Of a stretch of DNA of 64,000 bases, positions 63,175-64,000 are shown piece after piece. How positions within the stretch are numbered: the first letter of the stretch is position 1; the number at the start of each line of letters is the position of its first letter. The stretch lies in contig CM063283.1 in NCBI GenBank assembly GCA_032173965.1, positions 20,254,501-20,318,500 on the forward strand. The letters are read 5' to 3'. This stretch comes from Sitta carolinensis. Its lineage: Eukaryota > Chordata > Aves > Passeriformes > Sittidae. Position numbers and translations under genes: made by a program. The notes below the pieces were generated by a model, which had not been told where the DNA came from, searched no databases, and saw only the letters and a list, made by a program, of their open reading frames with translations.

Positions 63175-64000
63175 TGAATTGCAGATACAACTGAAAGTTC
63201 AAATATATTTACAAATAACATAAGTTTGAACAGGGGATGAGATGGAGTCTGCAAAGAAATGTCTAAACTTATGGCATAAACAAAGGTACAACAAGTTTTA
63301 GGTTTTTTTTAAAAGTTTCCCTTGCCAATTTTTGATTGGCAACAGACAAACCAACCACAAGACAGTTCAATTAAACAAAAAAATGCCTAATCTTATATTG
63401 TTCTGCTGAGACCTCTCCACAAGCAGTCACACACATGCACACAGTAACACTGAACCACAGGAATTTATCATTTACTTTATTCTATGAATTAAGGGAGTAT
63501 TGGATCATGATTCAGAAACAAATAGAGGATTTTGTAAAATTTTTTTATAATTGCTTACTATCTTCTGATACTGGCTCTGATTCCCCATTTTACACCTCTA
63601 TGCCTCACAATTAGGATATAATGTGAAAAGCCTGGTTTTGCAGTACCATACTCATCTACTGGCAGTCTTCACATTAGCTAAGACCCAGGACTTTCACACC
63701 AAGCCTGCTTTCTTCTCTTGCTAAAAGCAGCAATGTGCCATCAGTAGAATCAAACTTATTATCTAGGAGGTTAATAAGTTTCTCTCCTAACATCTATTTT
63801 CTTAACTTACTAGGACAGTAATCTGATTTTTGGAGGTAAAAAGAGGGAAACTGAAAGGTAGGGGAAAATGTCATTTAGAAATTGTAGCTTTTTTTTTCTT
63901 CTTCTTAGTCTTCTTATCTGATTTCTGTGATTCTGAAAGATAATATGAAGTGGGACAGTGCTTCTGTAATATCTTAAAATATAATTTGGAAAAGACCTTT
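63175..64000. other. AT-rich non-coding DNA to window end
   Basis: No open frame of note and no recognisable repeat beyond short T runs. Confidence 0.55.

Overview
This window reads as vertebrate nuclear DNA, most likely from a bird. It is AT-rich and intergenic or intronic in character. The strongest evidence is several 5'-truncated CR1-type LINE remnants whose 3' ends carry the ATTCTATGA-type terminal repeat, together with one LTR-like block. There are no prokaryotic features: no operons, no ribosome binding sites and no dense coding. CR1 with this 3' end also occurs in crocodilians and turtles, so 'bird' is inference, not proof.

Layout. 1-9.7 kb is AT-rich non-coding DNA broken by a 404-nt pure purine (AAAAG)n tract (2970-3373) and a T/G-rich block with a G-quadruplex motif (about 4241-4343). 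A minus-strand CR1 3' end lies at 9726-10115. 10-25 kb is again non-coding, with a pair of look-alike hairpins (12.7 kb), a 21-bp tandem duplication (21.7 kb) and a second long purine tract, (GGAGA)n (22.73-23.10 kb). A long plus-strand CR1 remnant (25440-26704) keeps recognisable reverse transcriptase sequence but is clearly dead. A minus-strand CR1 remnant follows at 31208-32003. The only GC-rich, CpG-dense segment is 36155-36830, the best candidate for a promoter/first-exon region, but neither the gene nor its direction can be read from the sequence. 37-49.8 kb is featureless apart from small motifs and hairpins. A probable minus-strand solo LTR sits at about 49.8-50.6 kb. Short CR1 3' fragments lie at 51.54 and 56.28 kb. 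The remainder is AT-rich, with A-rich simple repeats and two perfect inverted repeats at 59.8 and 63.05 kb.

I found no protein-coding gene, tRNA, rRNA or CRISPR array that I can support. The long open frames not explained by repeats (168-179 codons at 18.05, 28.9 and 53.1 kb) are about the number expected by chance in this much AT-rich sequence, and none resembles a family I know. I see no convincing novel biological system. The most unusual signals are a set of perfect short-loop inverted repeats (22.3, 38.6, 48.2, 59.8 and 63.05 kb), more than random sequence should give; two very long polypurine tracts; and a CpG island with a CTCF-like motif and an internal 21-bp repeat.
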